From Semisulcospira habei (lineage: Eukaryota > Mollusca > Gastropoda > Semisulcospiridae): 64,000 nt of DNA. The notes beneath the pieces are model-generated. The model was not told the DNA's origin and did no database searches. It saw nothing but the letters and a program-made list of their open reading frames with translations. This document shows positions 1 to 10,829 of the stretch, piece by piece. The stretch spans positions 175,297,078 to 175,361,077 of the forward strand of contig BTPG01000005.1 of assembly GCA_036245525.1 (NCBI GenBank), read 5' to 3'. The translations under genes and the position numbers were made by a program. The stretch's first letter is position 1. Each line of letters begins with the position of its first letter.

Positions 1-844
1 TAACAAAAGTTGAGTTTAAAGAGGTTTTAAAACAGTTTTAATAAAAACTGTTCCCCGACACGCTTCTAAAAACAACAGTTTCTTAGTTTTAAACCTTGTA
101 CCGCGCCATAAACGCCGCGATTGCTTCTCAGTCTTAGCTGTCCTATAGTGTGGAATGTGGGACTTGGCCAACTGTATCCATCTGGTGCACTCCAAATGTG
201 TATTTGTGAGTGGTTTGACGTGCACCTGGGTGCGCGCCTCTGAAATGACCTACTGATTCCAGGGATAATGAAAATCTTTCATTCATAAGAGAGCATTCAG
301 CAGCTCTATAAAACCAAAAGTGATGAGCCCTCCCCCCCCCCCCCCACAACCCCACCCTAACAATCATAACAAAATCAACCAGAGGTATGTTTAGTGAGGT
401 ATTTGTTCACTGTGTGTTGTGTCATTGTGCTTGACATTTTTAATGCAGGAAAAAGAAGGAATACACATTAAGTTGAAAAAAAAATGACAACAATCAAATA
501 AATGTGGAAAAGAAGCATCAAATATTTCGTAAAATTTACCTTATTACAGACACCTAATTTTCTTGAGATAGTCCATGCTAAAATGAATGATTTGACGAGG
601 ACACCCATTTTGACTGTAATGCCAGTTTTGTGTGAGAGGCACCCACTTTATTGGTAGAAACCCATTTTTTCTCCATCCAGTGGCTCTGTTTCTAGAAAAT
701 GTCTATTTTATTTTAAGTTGTAGAGCTTAGATATAAGGTGAGTTTTAAACATTCGCATCAACTCCAGAGCCCTAGAATAAATAGAAATATGGGAACCCAT
801 TTTCACATAAAATGGTAGGTAACCCACTCTGAGGCTTTCGTGTC

Positions 845-845
<1 letters not shown>
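1..845. other. No gene seen; AT-rich sequence with a poly-C run
   Basis: I see no coding signature, RNA gene or recognisable repeat. A C homopolymer run lies at about 331-345. Short open frames here have no recognisable domain. Confidence 0.5.

Positions 846-886
<41 letters not shown>
846..886. repeat. (GT)n microsatellite
   Basis: Uninterrupted GT dinucleotide array. It directly precedes the LINE remnant that follows, like other CA/GT arrays beside LINE ends in this window. Confidence 0.95.
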
Positions 887-887
<1 letters not shown>

Positions 888-894
888 CACGGCC

Positions 895-1600
895 CAGGCA
901 TGCTATTTCCACCTCCGTCGCATCAGTCAGATCAGAATATACCTCACCACCGAAGCTGCCACCAAACTTGCTGTCTCTCATCTAATCTCGCATTGACTCT
1001 CTCGGCCTTTCCGGCCTCCCTCACTCCACCACTTTCACTCTACAGCGCGTCCAGAACAATGCTGCCCGCCTCGTCCTCAGAAAGAAAAAATCCGACCACA
1101 TCACTCCCCTGCTCAAACTCCTTCACTGGCTCCCCACCCCCCCAACGCATCCAATACAAGATTATGTCTCTCTGCTACAAATCCCTGAACAACTACGCTC
1201 CTAGATCCTACCTATCTCTCCAACTTACTTCACCTCAACACTCCTTCCCGCTCCCTTCGCTTCGCCTCCGACCCTCTCCGCCTCCACATCCCCCGCACCA
1301 AACCCAGCACTTTCGGTCCCCGCTACTTCTCCAAATACGGTACATCCACTTGGAACACTCTCCCACTCTCTCCGTCAGAAACACTCTCTCTCCTCCTTCC
1401 AATCTGCCCTCAAAACTCACCTCTTTCAACAGTTCTAGCACTATATCACCACACTCCCCACCCCAAGCTGACCGTCGTAATGTATTTGTGGTACGTGAGT
1501 CATTGTCTAAAGCGTGCGCATGCGTGCGCGAGTTGTGAGTGCGCGCTTAGAGTTATAATTATTATAAGATAAGCTTATTATAAATACCGTAATTTCTTGT
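895..1600 (+). pseudogene. L2/CR1-like LINE, C-terminal remnant
   Basis: One frame around 1040-1130 reads like the LINE C-terminal block RVQNNAARLVLRKKKSDHI followed by LLKLLHWLP, matching the same block in the longer LINE at 22605-25131 (RVQNSAAGLV..SDHITPILRSLHWLP). This part of non-LTR ORF2 lies downstream of the RT fingers and palm. The frame is broken by indels, so the copy is dead. It keeps a decayed ATT-rich 3' end near 1550-1590. A second LINE is inserted at 1601, so the end of this element resumes at 3156 before a GT array. Confidence 0.75.
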
Positions 1601-3095
1601 CTCACTCTTGTCCATTGCTGGCAAGAGAGTCCTCGCGAGAGTCATCCTCAACCGCCTGATCAGCTCTGTATCTGAGGAAGCACTCCCAGAGGCTCAGTGT
1701 GGAATCAGACCCGGCCGCAGCACAGTCGACATGGTCTTCTCTGTGAGACAGGTCTAGGAGAAATGCATTGAGCAGCACATGGACCGCTACGCTGTCTTCA
1801 TAGATCTGACCAAAGCATTCGACACCGTGAACAGAGAAGCGCTTTGGGTCATCCTCGCAAAGCTCGGCTGCCCCAGGAAGTTCACCAACATCATCCGCCT
1901 CTTCCATGATGGAATGGTAGGAGTTGTCCAGTCAAACGGCGACACATCCGCACCCTTCGACATTTCCAACGGTGTCAAACAAGGTTGTGTTCTTGCCCCC
2001 GTGATGTTCAACCTGTTCTTCACGTGTGTCCTGACCCAAGCAGTACGTGACCTTGAGAAGGGAGTGTACCTGAAGTACAGACTAGACGGTTCTCTCTTCG
2101 ACCTCCGTCGGCTGAACGCCAGGCCTAAGACCATCGAGAGACTGATCCTTGAGGCGCTGTTTGCCGATGAATGTGCGCTGATGGCGCACACGGAGTCTGA
2201 CCTCCAGACTATCGTCAACAGGTTCTCGGAAGCCTCTCGACAGTTTGGCCTCACCATCAGTCTCAACAAGACCGAGGTCCTGCACCAACCAGCCGCAGGC
2301 TCAAGAGCCCCCTCCCTCCCCCCCCCCAAAGTGTATATCGAAGGCACCGAGCTGAAGACTGTCGACCAGTTCAGGTACCTGGGGAGCATCATCTCTTCTG
2401 ACGGCACTATCGACAAGGAAATCGCAGCTCGCATCAGCAAAGCCAGCCAAGCCCTCACTCGTGTGTTGAATAACAACAACGTCAAGCTCTCCACCAAGAT
2501 CAAAGTCTACAAGGCAGTAGTCCTCCCCAGCCTCCTCTACGGCTGTGAGTCATGGACGCTGTACAGAAAGCACCTCAAACAGCTTGAACGTTTCCACAAG
2601 AGATCCCTGCGCTCAATCATGGGCATCAAATGGCAAGACAAAGTGACAAACCTGGAAGTCCTCGATAATGCTGGCTTAGTGAGTGTTGAAGCCTTGATCT
2701 TAAAGACACAACTTCGCTGGACAGGTCATGTCATACGCATGGATGATTCTCGCATGCCACGCCAACTCCTGTATGGTGCACTCTCAAAAGGCCACGGGAA
2801 GCAAGGACGGCCAAAGAAACGCTTCAAAGACTGCATAAAAGACAGCCTCAAGTACTGCGTCTTCCCGGTAAAGGAACTTGAAGCACAAGCACAAGACAGA
2901 TCTGGCTGGCGTGCCGCCACCAGGAAAGCCTGCACGCTCTTTGAACACAATCGGCGCGAACGGATCACCAGTGCCAGAGCTCGCAGAAAGACAGCGTCGA
3001 CTTTCCCCACAGCTACGTTCCAGTGCCCCCATTGCCCTCGCAGGTGTTGCTCCAGGATTGGCTTGGTCAGCCACACCCGCACCCACAAATAGAAG
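1601..3095 (+). pseudogene. Reverse transcriptase ORF of the zinc-finger LINE, inactivated
   Basis: The frame is open from the insertion point except for one TAG at 1755-1757, so the long uninterrupted part starts at the Met codon at 1779 (437 aa). Visible RT blocks are the palm motif DLTKAFDTVNREAL, the block GVKQGCVLAPVMFNLFF, and the catalytic box, which reads FADECALM: the second Asp of the expected FADD is Glu. Then come YLGSIISSDG, the LYGCESWTLY block and RWTGHVIRMDD. The C-terminus is a C2H2-like finger, CPHCPRRC..GLVSHTRTH, at about residues 415-436. With truncation, a stop and the D-to-E change, the copy should not be autonomous. The clade (RTE-, I- or Nimb-related) is not settled. 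Confidence 0.85.
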
Positions 3096-3155
3096 TCATG
3101 CACAATGACGACATCATCGGTTTTCGATGGTCTACCCATCATTATTATTATTATT
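1601..3155 (+). mobile_element. 5'-truncated LINE with C-terminal C2H2 finger, 10-bp TSD
   Basis: The direct repeat aatttcttgt occurs at 1591-1600 and 3156-3165, directly flanking the insert, so this is a target-primed insertion into the tail of an older L2-like LINE. The element starts inside the RT domain, so endonuclease and N-terminus are missing, and it ends in a short (ATT)n tail at about 3140-3155. The same LINE type recurs at 42275-43128 and, as a 3' stub, at 17198-17342. Confidence 0.85.
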
Positions 3156-3161
3156 AATTTC

Positions 3162-3162
<1 letters not shown>

Positions 3163-3242
<80 letters not shown>

Positions 3243-3250
3243 CGCGTGTG
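3163..3250. repeat. (GT)n microsatellite ending in (CG)n
   Basis: About 70 bp of GT followed by a short CG run. It sits at the 3' side of the LINE insertion and overlaps the downstream copy of its target duplication. Confidence 0.95.
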
Positions 3251-3897
3251 ATTGAACAGCACTGGTGTTTGTAGGCACACAAGCTTAAAACGTTAGGATA
3301 TTTTCTCCGGCTGCGAGACGCCTCCCGGGGACACTCCTGGGTACGGAGCAATCCCTGACTAGCAAATGGCCGTCTCATGAAAAACGGTTAGAAACAACAT
3401 TGGGCTAGGCCCCATTTTTTGTTGTCTTTCTTTTTGCAATTGCCAGAATGTACGTCTATTTTTGACAAAATTGAGATGTTCATTGTTATTCAATCTCGCT
3501 GTTTAAAAAAATGGACCGGCTGGCTTTTACCAGATAACGGCAGCCTGTCGCTACAATATGGACCCTACTGTCGACATTCCCTGCCTTCGCTACTAGCACT
3601 GAAAGTGCAAACTCTTACGCAACTGGTCTACGTCTGGCTTAGATTATCGCAGTGGGTGACTGTCACGACACGCCTGACAGAGTCAGGGCGTCGTGGACAA
3701 TGTAAGCGCTAATCGCTCGAGAAGACCTACCCACTCTAAATAAATCACACAACGCCAGTGATAAACAACAAACAAATCCTTTATTACCTACTCTTACTCT
3801 AACCCCCCGCCCCAACCCACTAACGCCCCACACCCTCACACACACCCACACATGCACTCATAACGTATTAACACATAAAAAAGAATAACAGATAACA
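3251..3897. other. No feature recognised
   Basis: No coding or repeat signature that I can support. An open frame at 3419-3712 (97 codons) has no recognisable domain. Confidence 0.4.
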
Positions 3898-3982
3898 ATG
3901 ACTAACAAGTAAAAATGACTAACAGGCGAAAATGACTAACAGGTGAAAATAACTAACAGGTGAAAATGACTAACAGGTGAAA
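3898..3982. repeat. 17-bp minisatellite, five units
   Basis: Five tandem copies of atgactaacaggtgaaa with 1-3 substitutions each, at 3898, 3915, 3932, 3949 and 3966. Confidence 0.9.
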
Positions 3983-5394
3983 ATCGGCAATGGCTATACA
4001 AGGCGGGTACTTTGTCTCTGTACAGTGTCCTCTGTCCCACACTAGACAGGGTGGCTCGTAACGTAAGAGTACTACCCCTACACCGCAGAGCACCGTAGCC
4101 GCGCTTGCCCACGCACGCCTGTGACCGACGCGCAGAACGTAGAATCAGCCTGCTGTAGCCCAACGTCAAAGTACTTGTCCAACAGGACTGGCTAGCGAAG
4201 GCGTTCCGGTTCCCGATGATGCGTCACCGTTGGTCATGGAAGAATGAAGAGATCGAAGAGCGACGAAATCTTCGAAGCCAGTGCACTGGAAAAGGGCGCA
4301 TTGTCAGTCAAAGTGCCAACACAGTTAATTCTGGCCTATTTGACACGCACCTACTCACAAACCACGTGAGCTGTGTCTCGTCTCACCCTAATACCCGCCT
4401 TGGCCATATTAAATATACAATCATGGATATGAAAGCTTCCTATGTACATTCAACATTCACCAGGTCTGCACTATTCCATTACACTAACATTAAGCTAGCA
4501 CAACCACTTTTGTATAATAACATTGCCACTGCTAAAACCAACATTATCAAAATATCCACATGTACATACAAAGATTTCAAATAATCACCAGCAACCAACC
4601 CACGTGACAATCTTATTACATTACATCTAGGACTTAATACAAATATATTTGAAAGGATACCCACTTTAATTGATTTTACAACATGGCCCTTTAAATATAC
4701 TCACTCGGCGACAGCCGAACATAAACTAAATCCGACACCCACCACATTACAACCCAACCTAAAAACCATGGTTAAAGACTCGATTAAAACATCACTAAAA
4801 AACTAGACGAACATACCCTTCCGAACCTATGTACACATTCGCACACCCGAGAGCACAGCAGCTAACTGAGAAAATGGCATGAACATTTACCTGTCACTGG
4901 TGAGTCCTCCGGCAGGACGAGACAAACAAGACGAACACGAACCGGAGGGGTCTTCTGTTGAGTAGCAGCCGTGGTCACAAGTCTCTTGGACACCCACACC
5001 CAGGAATACTGGCCGTGGTCTTGCAGGGAGGGTAACACAACCCTCACACAGCTTGTCAAGGGCTCCAAACGAGGCCGCACCCTGACCCAGACTCTCTCTG
5101 CGCTATCTAACTCCGCTGACTGACTGTAATATCCCTCTGCTACCTTGCAGTTTAACTTTACTTCTGAACACTGTTCGGTTAAAGCTACTTGACGAAAGCG
5201 TGCAACCGCTGTAATCGCTCACCGTTAAGCTAGCTGCACGGGCTTTACGCTCACACTACATTTATTAACTTCCCTAACCTAAGGCTATTTACAGAAGTCG
5301 GCGACCTACATTTATTAACAAAAAAAACGACTTGTGGAAAAAATAAAACAACATGTCACATCCGTTACGTGACAGTGACATTAATTTTATTACA
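3983..5394. other. No feature recognised
   Basis: About 1.4 kb with no coding, RNA or repeat assignment I can defend. ORF 4216-4584 (122 codons) shows no domain and low complexity toward its end. Confidence 0.4.
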
Positions 5395-5398
5395 TTAA

Positions 5399-5605
5399 CC
5401 CGTTCAGTGCCATCTGGCGCAGACTGTGTTTCTGCTATCTTCGTTAATTCAAGACCAAATACTCTTCGATGTCCTAGAAACATGGATTCAAAGTGATGTC
5501 AGCAAGAGGCATAGCTCTTCATGAGCCCCCGCAACTGCGGGGGCTCATGAGGATCTATACCTCTTGCAGTTGGGCGGTGTTCATATTTTCTCAGCACTGA
5601 ACGGG
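5399..5605. mobile_element. Family A palindromic MITE, complete, TTAA at both ends
   Basis: TTAA at 5395-5398 and 5606-5609 flanks a 207-bp element with matching 12-bp ends CCCGTTCAGTGC. A near-perfect 66-bp palindrome sits at 5502-5567, with arms starting gcaagagg and centre ccgcaactgcgg. TTAA duplication and CCC-starting ends are hallmarks of piggyBac-type transposons; no transposase is present, so it is non-autonomous. It has the same length and layout as the copy at 49927-50133. Confidence 0.85.
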
Positions 5606-5609
5606 TTAA

Positions 5610-5705
5610 GTTCCCCTGCCACTGGACGCAGATTTTGCTTCTGAAATCTGTGTGCATTCAACGACCAAAACCATGACCGCCCAGGAAGTACGTACATAAA
5701 CTGGT
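5610..5705. mobile_element. Family A MITE, left end only
   Basis: It begins at the TTAA (5606-5609) that closes the preceding element. The start resembles other family A left ends (compare 9778 and 21640: ctgccagtggacgcag). It runs into a CA-rich microsatellite and its hairpin is not seen. Confidence 0.6.
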
Positions 5706-5815
5706 CTCAACAACAGGCATACAAACACACACAGACACAGACACACCCAGAGACACAGACACAGACACACACAGAGACACAGACACACACAGAGACACAG
5801 ACACACACAGACAGA

Positions 5816-5848
<33 letters not shown>

Positions 5849-6006
5849 GCGCACACGCACACGCTTAAACACAACCAAACACACACACACAACCAATCAT
5901 ACACACACAAAAAAAACCAAACACACACACACACACAAACACAACAAACACACAATCAAACACACACACGCACACACACACACACATACACACGCACGCA
6001 CGCACG

Positions 6007-6073
<67 letters not shown>

Positions 6074-6080
6074 ACACGCA
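5706..6080. repeat. Compound CA-rich microsatellite
   Basis: Long interrupted (CA)n with CAGACA, CAAC and ACGC variants, ending in a pure CA array at about 6014-6068. Cys-Val or His-Thr repeat frames read from it are artefacts. Confidence 0.95.
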
Positions 6081-6406
6081 CCTCCCTCTGCTGCGTCCTG
6101 CAGGCATGTTTACTCTCAATAAGTGCTTCCGTTGTCAGGACCCGGGCGTCAGTTTTGTCATGAATATGCATCAGCTCCAGTTTCACCATCAGAGACCTCA
6201 TCCATCCACGGACAAAAAGCTGAAAGGCAAAAACAGTTGTGATGGGATAATGCCGGCTATTTCACCGTGTGTCCTGAAAGGGAGAAAGCTCTCTCAGGAA
6301 CGGTTGTCCGTTGGACAACATGTCCTATAGGAATGGAAATCCGTCGAAATAAGACCGCACAGGGAAACCTAGCACTGACGCTGGCATTTTTTCCTTTTAT
6401 ACTTGT
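6081..6406. other. No feature recognised
   Basis: Unique-looking sequence between the CA array and the next MITE. The short open frame at 6106-6330 (74 codons) has no recognisable domain. Confidence 0.4.
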
Positions 6407-6410
6407 GTAA

Positions 6411-6624
6411 CCCCTTCACTACCGAGAAGAACTGAACACGATCTATCTGCTAGAGTAACAGATCAGCATGAGCAAGAGTCTTAGATCCTCATGAGCCCCC
6501 GCAACTGCGGGGGCTCATGAGGATCTAAGACTCTTGCTGAAAACACTTTAAATCCATGTTCTTTGACGTTGAATTTAACACAAATGTCAGAGAACACAGT
6601 CTGCGTCCGTTGGCAGTGAAATGG
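6411..6624. mobile_element. Family A palindromic MITE
   Basis: Right flank TTAA at 6625-6628; left flank GTAA at 6407-6410 (one substitution). Ends are CCCCTTCACTACC and, inverted, CCATTTCACTGCC. The hairpin at 6471-6538 is 68 bp with only the two central bases unpaired. Both arms carry the private variant gtctta/taagac where other copies have ggcata/tatgcc. Confidence 0.85.
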
Positions 6625-6628
6625 TTAA

Positions 6629-7146
6629 TATTCCAGTAGGCGATTTCTAAAAACGTTGCTATGGGTAAACACAGTCTGTTTTGCAGGAGTAAACGTATGA
6701 AGATCACCAGGAACGGTTTTCCACCGAACACGACACATCCGCGGAACAGGAAACCGGAAGGCCAACCATTCCCTAGGCCATAGAAGTGAGTTCTGGATAA
6801 GAGGATTAACAATATGCATGTCACAGAGATTTTCCCAAAGCCAAATATTAAGACAACTAACTAACTTTTGATAGATACTTCTCGTACTGCGCCATCTGCT
6901 AGGATGTTGTATCGCACAGCGCTACAATGCGCGCTTATGACAATAGTCCCCTTTTGGGTAGTCACTGAGGCTTTTACTGCGTGCTGGTTGCTTGGCTCTT
7001 CTTCAACGCATGCAGATATGAATGTCTGGTTGATGCACCCTGTCTGTAAGAATAATGAAAGAATTAGTGTTAGTACTGAATATAATGAATTAGTGTTGGC
7101 AAGCAGTGTGACATGACAAACTGACGTTAGATTTAGGAAAAGGTTT
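6629..7146. other. No feature recognised
   Basis: Roughly 520 bp with no supported feature. Short frames on both strands carry no domain. Confidence 0.4.
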
Positions 7147-7150
7147 TTAA

Positions 7151-7355
7151 ACATTCTACCACAGGACCGAAATCCCCAAATGCTGAAGTTGCCCTCTGAA
7201 GGACTGTATTACAATTCTAGAGACATATCGAGAATGATGGTTCAAGGGTGGTACCAGAAGAGCTTGGCGCCTATGGGCGCCAAGCTATTTTGGCAACACC
7301 CTTGAACTATCATGCTCGATACATGTCTTGCGGTGGTGTGTCGGGGCTGAATGAG
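7151..7355. mobile_element. Family B palindromic MITE, TTAA at both ends
   Basis: TTAA at 7147-7150 and 7356-7359. A 205-bp element with the family B hairpin at 7227-7320; the centre is the near-palindrome ggcgcctatgggcgcc and the arms contain the caagggtgg/ccacccttg type block. The terminal match is imperfect (ACATTCTACC versus CTCATTCAGC). Confidence 0.85.
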
Positions 7356-7572
7356 TTAATCTGATACGCGTCATGGTGCGATTGTTCTTCAGTCTAGGCG
7401 CGTGTCTTATTTATTGGAATTTTCTATGAATTTATTTTTTGGGGCGCAATTTACTTTTTTCATGGTAAAACAACTTGCCACGCCACTGTGAGCTCGGGAG
7501 GACTTATCTGGGCAATTCCTGGTCTATCTGCTTAGGGGTCATTATGGATTGCTACACAGCCTGCACAGTTAA

Positions 7573-7780
7573 CTCCTTCACTGCCGAGAAAACGTGAATA
7601 CGATACAACGGCAAGAGGTATAGATCCTCATGAGCCCCCGCGATTGCTTGGGCTCATGAGGATCTATGCGTCTTGCTGAGACCAATGTGTATTCGTGTCC
7701 CATGAACGGTCGTCTCGTTTGGTCGTTGAATGAATACAGATTTCAGAAACAAAATATACGTCCAGTGGGAGGAAAGGGGG
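7573..7780. mobile_element. Family A MITE, decayed right end
   Basis: Left TTAA at 7569-7572 followed by CTCCTTCACTGCC. Hairpin at 7611-7676 with a few unpaired bases near the centre. The right end (about 7765-7780) resembles the family but lacks TTAA. A G homopolymer stretch follows at about 7814-7850. Confidence 0.75.
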
Positions 7781-8322
7781 TGAAGTGACGTCTATAGATG
7801 ACGATGGCTCGGTGGGGGGTGGGGGTGGGGGGAGGGGGGGGGGGCGGGGAAATGCTCCATCTGCGCCAATGAAACATTCTTGGTGGATTGATTTTGCGTT
7901 CAACAGGATCACGATTCTTGAAAAATTGACCCACGAGTCTTCGAGCCTTGAGCTCTTCAAGCAAGCAATAATCTACAAGGAATGATCTGGCATTTTATGG
8001 CGCGTGCCAAGGGGATTAATACTGTATTTAGAAAACGGAGTAACGCGTTTAATGGCGACGTATCATGTGAGGAAAGTCACAACAAAGAAGGACGCACGCT
8101 TAGAAATTACACGTACAACACAATATAACGCATCACAAGGCTTAATATTCGTGGGATCACCAACAGTGCCTATTTACTTGCGTGCTCATTCAGATCAAAG
8201 TATTTACTGTGAGAATAGACGATGATATTATTGTGGTAGCTCATGTCGTGTAACGTTTAATGTATGTAATTCATTGTCTTCAAAGTGCAGAAAAAACGGT
8301 CTTGAATTTTGAAATAAAAAAG
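7781..8322. other. Poly-G run, otherwise no feature
   Basis: G-rich low-complexity stretch at about 7814-7850, then about 470 bp without a supported feature. Confidence 0.45.
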
Positions 8323-8326
8323 TTAA

Positions 8327-8523
8327 CCCATGCAGCCCTGACTAGGAGATTGGTCGACCATGATAATTCAAGGGTAGTGCCAGATTAGCTTGGCGCCTTT
8401 CGACGCTAAACTAATCTGGTACTGCCCTTAAATTATCATGGTCGATCCATCTCCTGCAACTGGTGCTTAGTCATTAGATGACATCTCCAAATTTTGAAAA
8501 ATACGGCCGTCGGGCTGAATGAG
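8327..8523. mobile_element. Family B palindromic MITE, TTAA at both ends
   Basis: TTAA at 8323-8326 and 8524-8527; termini CCCATGCAGCCCTGAC and, inverted, CTCATTCAGCCCGAC. Hairpin at 8354-8445. Subtype B1: between the hairpin and the right end it carries the atgac...aatttt block shared with 10196-10401 and 54069-54279. Confidence 0.85.
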
Positions 8524-8763
8524 TTAAAAGCTGTACAGTGTGTAAGCTACTCCATATGATTTTGCACTTTTACTCCCAGCTGTTTTCTCGTTCATTGTTA
8601 TTTGAGTAGCGATCATTTACAAAGAATGTTTTTTCATTATGTATCCGCGAATATGCATCAAACACGTGATTGATATCTTTTCCTCATACCCCATTAAAGG
8701 ATAAATGTATTGAAATCTTTGAATCTTTGAGATAAGAAGGTCAGTTTGCTTAAATTCTTAAAC

Positions 8764-8812
8764 TCCCAGAACTAAATGACTTCCATTCTACGGAAGTCAT
8801 TTAGTTCTGGGA
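8764..8812. repeat. Isolated 21-bp-arm hairpin
   Basis: Perfect inverted repeat with 21-bp arms beginning tcccagaactaa and a 7-nt loop. It belongs to none of families A-D. A TTAA-like site (cttaaac) lies just left of it, with none on the right. Confidence 0.8.
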
Positions 8813-9059
8813 ATGTATGAGCACACACTGTAGCCGTGAATTCACGAAACGAGTATGCGACTAAATGAATTGTCCATTGTTTCACATACATACATACTCA
8901 CAGACAAACTATAGTTGTCGATAACGTCTAATTTGTTTAAAGCAGTTCCAATGTAATGGTTTCATGCTCAACGACCACCTACGATCCGACCGGATCAATC
9001 CCACATTGCCACATCGACAGAGTCCAAAAGGCCCTCGGGCCGTAGTCGGGGAGCGCAAA

Positions 9060-9462
9060 GCCGTGATCTGGACAAACGCGGCCAAATATCGGCCTGACGG
9101 CGTCCTGGCGCTGCCGTGTTTTGCATTGCCGTGATCTGGACAAATGCGGCCAATATCGGCCTGACGGCGTCCTGGCGCTGCCGTGTTTTGCATTGCCGTG
9201 ATCTGGACAAACGCGGCCAATATCGGCCTGACGGCGTCCTGGCGCTGCCGTGTTTTGCATTGCCGTGATCTGGACAAACGCGGTCAATATCGGCCTGACG
9301 GCGTCCTGGCGCTGCCGTGTTTTGCATTGCCGTGATCTGGACAAACGCGGCCAATATCGGCCTGACGGCGTCCTGGCGCTGCCGTGTTTTGCATTGCCGT
9401 GATCTGGACAAACGCGGCCAATATCGGCCTGACGGCGTCCTGGCGCTGCCGTGTTTTGCATT
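9060..9462. repeat. 67-bp minisatellite, six units
   Basis: Units start at 9060, 9128, 9195, 9262, 9329 and 9396; the first is 68 bp, the rest 67 bp, and they are nearly identical. The unit is GC-rich and contains gccgtgatctgg and ggcctgacggcgtcctgg. Because 67 is not a multiple of three, the minus strand stays open in rotating frames (245 codons at 8979-9716), which I take as a by-product rather than a gene. Confidence 0.95.
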
Positions 9463-9524
9463 GAGCTGTGATAAGCCACTTCAGCTCCGATGCAACACGG
9501 CTTTTTAGAATGAACCATCCTTAA

Positions 9525-9773
9525 CCCCTTCGCTGTTGGTGATCGCGGATTTCGCGTCTGAAACCACTGCACACTGACCGACATTTCGCGTGAAGAACGC
9601 AAATGAAATGGGACCAAGTGTGGGCTCACAGAAAACATGACTAACAAGAGACATACATCCTCATGAGACCCCCCCCCCCCCACCCCTCCTCTCCCGCCGC
9701 GAATTTGGGGGCTCATAATGATTTACGTCTCTTGTATATGGATAGCGTTCGCCTTGCCCCGGCATTTAAGGGG
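9525..9773. mobile_element. Family A MITE with expanded poly-C hairpin centre, TTAA at both ends
   Basis: TTAA at 9521-9524 and 9774-9777. Outer arms at about 9645-9735 pair (caagaga / tctcttg), but one arm has gained a long C/CT run, so the centre is no longer symmetrical. The right TTAA is shared with the next element. Confidence 0.8.
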
Positions 9774-9777
9774 TTAA

Positions 9778-10041
9778 ACCCCTTCTCTGCCAGTGGACGC
9801 AGATTGCGTTAAAAAAATCGTATATTCAGCTTCAAAGATCCATAGCCGTCAAAGGAACATGGATACAAAGTGGTTTCAGCAAGAGGCATAGATCCTCATG
9901 ACCCCCGCAACTGCTGGGGCTCATGAGGATATATGCTTCTTGCACTTAGCCCGCCGTGAGATGGCCTTAGTTGCCTGCTCGGCGTTAAACCCAACTAACT
10001 AACTTCTTGCACTTAATTGTGTTTCTCGCCATTGAAAGGGT
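9778..10041. mobile_element. Family A MITE interrupted by a SINE tail
   Basis: It starts at the TTAA (9774-9777) that ends the previous element. Hairpin at 9879-9943 (gcaagagg to cttcttgc). A 54-bp insertion at 9949-10002 with a 13-bp target duplication splits the right part. The right terminus near 10041 (gaaaggg) has lost its TTAA. Confidence 0.8.
9949..10002 (+). mobile_element. 54-bp SINE 3' stub with 13-bp TSD
   Basis: Direct repeat cttcttgcactta at 9936-9948 and 10003-10015. The insert contains gcctgctcggcgttaaac and ends in an ACTAACTAA tail. The same tail in opposite orientation is at 15973-16019. These are extreme 5' truncations of one retroposon family. Confidence 0.85.
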
Positions 10042-10195
10042 CAGGCGATCTTTTTCCATCAGCACGATTGACAGATTTCATGGGCCCACGCAGGTGCAAA
10101 GGATCACAATATATCGCTCTTGCTTGGCAAGCTTCATGCTCTGTGTACGTCTCTGTCCTTTGCACTGACAAGGCTGCACCTACAGACTTGCTTAA

Positions 10196-10401
10196 CTCAT
10201 TCAGCCCGACGGCCGTATTTCCCAAATTTTGGAGGCGTCATCTAATGGCTATGCACCAGTTGCAGGTGATGGATGGACCATGATAACTCAAGGGCAGTGT
10301 CAGATTAGCTTGGCGCCGATAGGCGCCAAGCTAATCTGGCACTACCCTTGAATTATCATGGTCGACCCATCTCCTACTGCAGTGCGTCAGGGCTGAATGG
10401 G
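10196..10401. mobile_element. Family B palindromic MITE, complete, TTAA at both ends
   Basis: TTAA at 10192-10195 and 10402-10405; a 206-bp element with ends CTCATTCAGCCC and CCCATTCAGCCC (inverted). Hairpin at 10276-10363. It lies in the opposite orientation to the B1 copy at 54069-54279, as judged by the asymmetrical arm outside the hairpin. Confidence 0.88.
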
Positions 10402-10668
10402 TTAACTTTAAACTGCCTGCCTGGACCCCAAAAAGGCTTTATTTGCCTTTCCCCGCGAGCTTTGCGCGCATGATTTAGTTTCCCCCTCCACGATAAATAA
10501 GTTTTTACTTCACGAGAGATCCCAGGACCGCGCTGGAGAAAGGCCGGGCTTGTCGAATCCTCACTCAAACATGCAAAGCCAAATCCAAGAACCAGATCAT
10601 TGATTCTGGACTCCAACAATTCGGGGGATGTTTTTCACCCTTCTCAGTGATACATTCTGACCTCTTCT

Positions 10669-10829
10669 CCAGTGAGCAGAAGGATATCGGGCCGACGTCG
10701 GCCGCAGTTGGGGGTTGCGGACCTTTCGCTGAATGTTCTTCTCCGAAAGTCTGCTTGATTGAATTAAGGTTGTACCCAATGAGCAAAAGGCCATCGGGCC
10801 GACGTCGGCCGGTCTTTTGCGCACTAGGT
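10669..10829. mobile_element. Family C palindromic element(s)
   Basis: Two gggccgacgtcggcc-type palindromic cores, near 10689 and 10797, lie between a left end ccagtgagcagaagg and a right end cttttgcgcactaggta. The right half (10775-10829) resembles a short complete copy: cccaatgagcaaaagg to cttttgcgcactaggt. Family C ends look like CCCAGTA..., and TTAA is not seen here. Confidence 0.65.

Noticed and set aside
5502..5567. Rho-independent terminator or pre-miRNA reading of the GC-rich hairpins
   Set aside because: They recur as dispersed elements with transposon-like ends; bacterial terminators do not apply, and a miRNA call would need small-RNA data.
8979..9716. 245-codon minus-strand open frame
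   Set aside because: It is generated by a 67-bp tandem array cycling through frames; no domain, and composition is fully explained by the repeat.
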